This document shows, piece after piece, positions 5,989-6,913 of a stretch of DNA of 6,913 bases. Position numbers and translations under genes: made by a program. The notes beneath the pieces were generated by a model. The model ran no database searches. It saw only the letters and a list, made by a program, of their open reading frames with translations, and was not told the DNA's origin. How positions within the stretch are numbered: the stretch's first letter is position 1; every line of letters starts with the position of its first letter. This DNA is from JBDTCS01 sp039923455 (GTDB lineage Bacteria; Bacteroidota; Ignavibacteria; Palsa-1295), in contig JBDTCS010000279.1 in the NCBI GenBank assembly GCA_039923455.1, positions 1 to 6,913 of the forward strand, read 5' to 3'.

Positions 5989-6140
5989 AGCCTTTCGAAC
6001 GTGCGAACTGCTCGGATGGCTCCTTTTTGTGGCCTCAGTAGAAAATAAGTGGTCAAAAAGTGTAACCTCGGGAGGGGGATAGGGTTTGTTTGAAAGAAGG
6101 TGTTATATTGCGTTCGTGTCAACTATCTGTCCCGTTCGTC
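5989..6140. promoter_or_regulatory. Divergent intergenic region between queG and the secreted protein gene
   Basis: These 152 bases must hold the promoters for both directions. On the minus strand TTGACC (6056-6051) is a good -35 match but has no -10 at 16-18 bases. A strong AAAAAGGAG (about 6028-6020) sits roughly 30 bases before the queG GTG and is followed by no usable start, so it probably does not serve queG. The plus-strand candidate is listed separately. CGTTCGT occurs at 6111 and again at 6133, probably by chance. Confidence 0.5.
6085..6110 (+). promoter_or_regulatory. Candidate promoter of the secreted protein gene
   Basis: TTTG at 6085-6088 (a second one at 6089-6092) precedes TATATTG at 6104-6110. 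This resembles the Bacteroidota-type pair TTTG and TAnnTTTG, but the gap is about 15 bases rather than the usual 19 or so, and the downstream box lacks one T. It would start transcription roughly 25 bases before the ATG at 6141, giving a short leader without a Shine-Dalgarno. The position is plausible, the match poor. Confidence 0.25.
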
Positions 6141-6913
6141 ATGTCCAAATTTCGGCTACTTTTAGGTCTCCTACTCCTGCCTATTCTCGTGCTTAGCTCG
6201 AGGAGTCCGGGGCAAACGCGTGTCTCTTCCGATGGCACAGATTTCATTTTTGGCATGCCGCCGATCATGAATGGATCTCCTAGCTCGTCTTATACTATCT
6301 ATGCATATCCGTATTATTCTGTCCTGCTATGTTCTTACGATTCCAGTATCGCAATACTCTCTTACTTCGATTCAACCGGCCGAGAGTTTGATTCCGATAC
6401 CGTGACGGTCACGCCTCAAAAGGGGGCAACGATTCCACTCAATGGCCCACGGTTGGTAAGTTCACCACTCACCCGTGCTTACAAGGGCTTACACCTTCGC
6501 TCGACGAAGCCCGTCAGTGCACAACTCCTTACCCAGAACAGTATGGATGGTGAACTTGCGCTTCTGCTACCAACGAACTGTCTCGGGCGCAATTATATGG
6601 CAGCCGCGCTTACTACCGTGCCGGGTATCACACGCGCTTTTTATTCGGGTATAAAGAATTTGGAAGGTCGTAGCCTAGCATACGTGATTGCATCTGCAGA
6701 TAGTACAAAGGTGCGGTATCGAATCGCGAAGGCAGGTAAGTCATCCGGAATTTACCAGACCATTTCATTAAATAGAGGTCAAGTCTATCTGATCGTTGCA
6801 GATACGAATTCATCAACCTCCGATATATCTGGAACCGTTATCGAGAGTGACCACCCGATCGCCGTGTTCGCGGCAAACAATCAGCCCCGGCTTCCTCTAA
6901 TCTCGATTGCAGG
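6141..6913 (+). CDS. Secreted protein with IgGFc-binding-like N-terminal domain (partial, 3' end outside window)
   Basis: The frame opens at ATG 6141 and stays open to the edge, giving 257 codons. Residues 1-25 (MSKFRLLLGLLLLPILVLSS, then RSPGQ) are a signal peptide with no lipobox cysteine, so export and perhaps surface display are expected. After it the protein is rich in Ser, Thr and short beta-like stretches. The spacing of VSSDGTDFIFGMPPIMNG (28-45), GLHLRSTKPVSAQLLTQ (116-132), LLLPTNCLGRNYMAA (141-155), GQVYLIVADTN (213-223) and SGTVIESDHPIAVFAANNQ (230-248) matches the IgGFc-binding N-terminal domain as I remember it (G-DFxFxxPPN, xPI, LPTxxLGxxY, DLTGTxVxSxxPVAVFSG). Such domains occur in very large secreted proteins of environmental bacteria, often with C-terminal sorting domains, and the ligand is mostly unknown. 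Antibody binding should not be assumed. Two cysteines (C64, C147) could form a disulfide. It is divergent from queG and unrelated to it in function. Confidence 0.75.
   Translation, partial: MSKFRLLLGLLLLPILVLSSRSPGQTRVSSDGTDFIFGMPPIMNGSPSSSYTIYAYPYYSVLLCSYDSSIAILSYFDSTGREFDSDTVTVTPQKGATIPLNGPRLVSSPLTRAYKGLHLRSTKPVSAQLLTQNSMDGELALLLPTNCLGRNYMAAALTTVPGITRAFYSGIKNLEGRSLAYVIASADSTKVRYRIAKAGKSSGIYQTISLNRGQVYLIVADTNSSTSDISGTVIESDHPIAVFAANNQPRLPLISIA

Noticed and set aside
1..6913. CRISPR array, insertion sequence, prophage or toxin-antitoxin module
   Set aside because: No regularly spaced repeats, no transposase or integrase motifs, no terminal inverted repeats and no paired small genes were seen on either strand.

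Overview
The window carries six protein genes and the beginning of a possible seventh, from a bacterium of roughly balanced base composition. Most start codons are GTG or TTG, and Shine-Dalgarno sequences are weak or absent. The secreted protein at the right edge has an IgGFc-binding-type N-terminal domain. Together these suggest the Bacteroidota/Chlorobi/Kapaibacteriota neighbourhood, but this is inference and no marker gene fixes it.

Left part (about 220-3560, minus strand): three genes read in one direction with gaps of 20 and 26 bases. In transcription order they are a group 4/1 glycosyltransferase resembling the PEP-CTERM/EpsH-associated sugar transferases, a membrane polyprenyl-phosphate sugar-phosphate transferase that starts lipid-linked glycan assembly, and a small HAD phosphatase of the GmhB/HisB type. 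They look like a surface polysaccharide unit: the membrane enzyme loads the first sugar phosphate on the lipid carrier, the glycosyltransferase adds a later sugar, and the phosphatase probably dephosphorylates a sugar-phosphate precursor. A perfect 10-bp hairpin follows the last gene. Beyond it, at the left edge, a minus-strand frame encodes what looks like a signal peptide or first membrane helix of a further gene.

Middle (3558-3978): 421 bases without a convincing gene. They hold two small hairpins and a short repeat.

Right-centre (3979-5988, minus strand): queG (epoxyqueuosine reductase) followed about 18 bases later by trxB (thioredoxin reductase), probably one transcript. QueG completes the queuosine tRNA modification; TrxB supplies electrons to thioredoxin.

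Right edge (6141 onward, plus strand): the 5' part of a secreted protein with an IgGFc-binding-like beta-rich domain, divergent from queG across a 152-base gap. It is the least understood gene here.

I see no CRISPR array, tRNA, rRNA, insertion sequence or phage gene. The window is mostly ordinary housekeeping and polysaccharide genes. I found no clearly new system.
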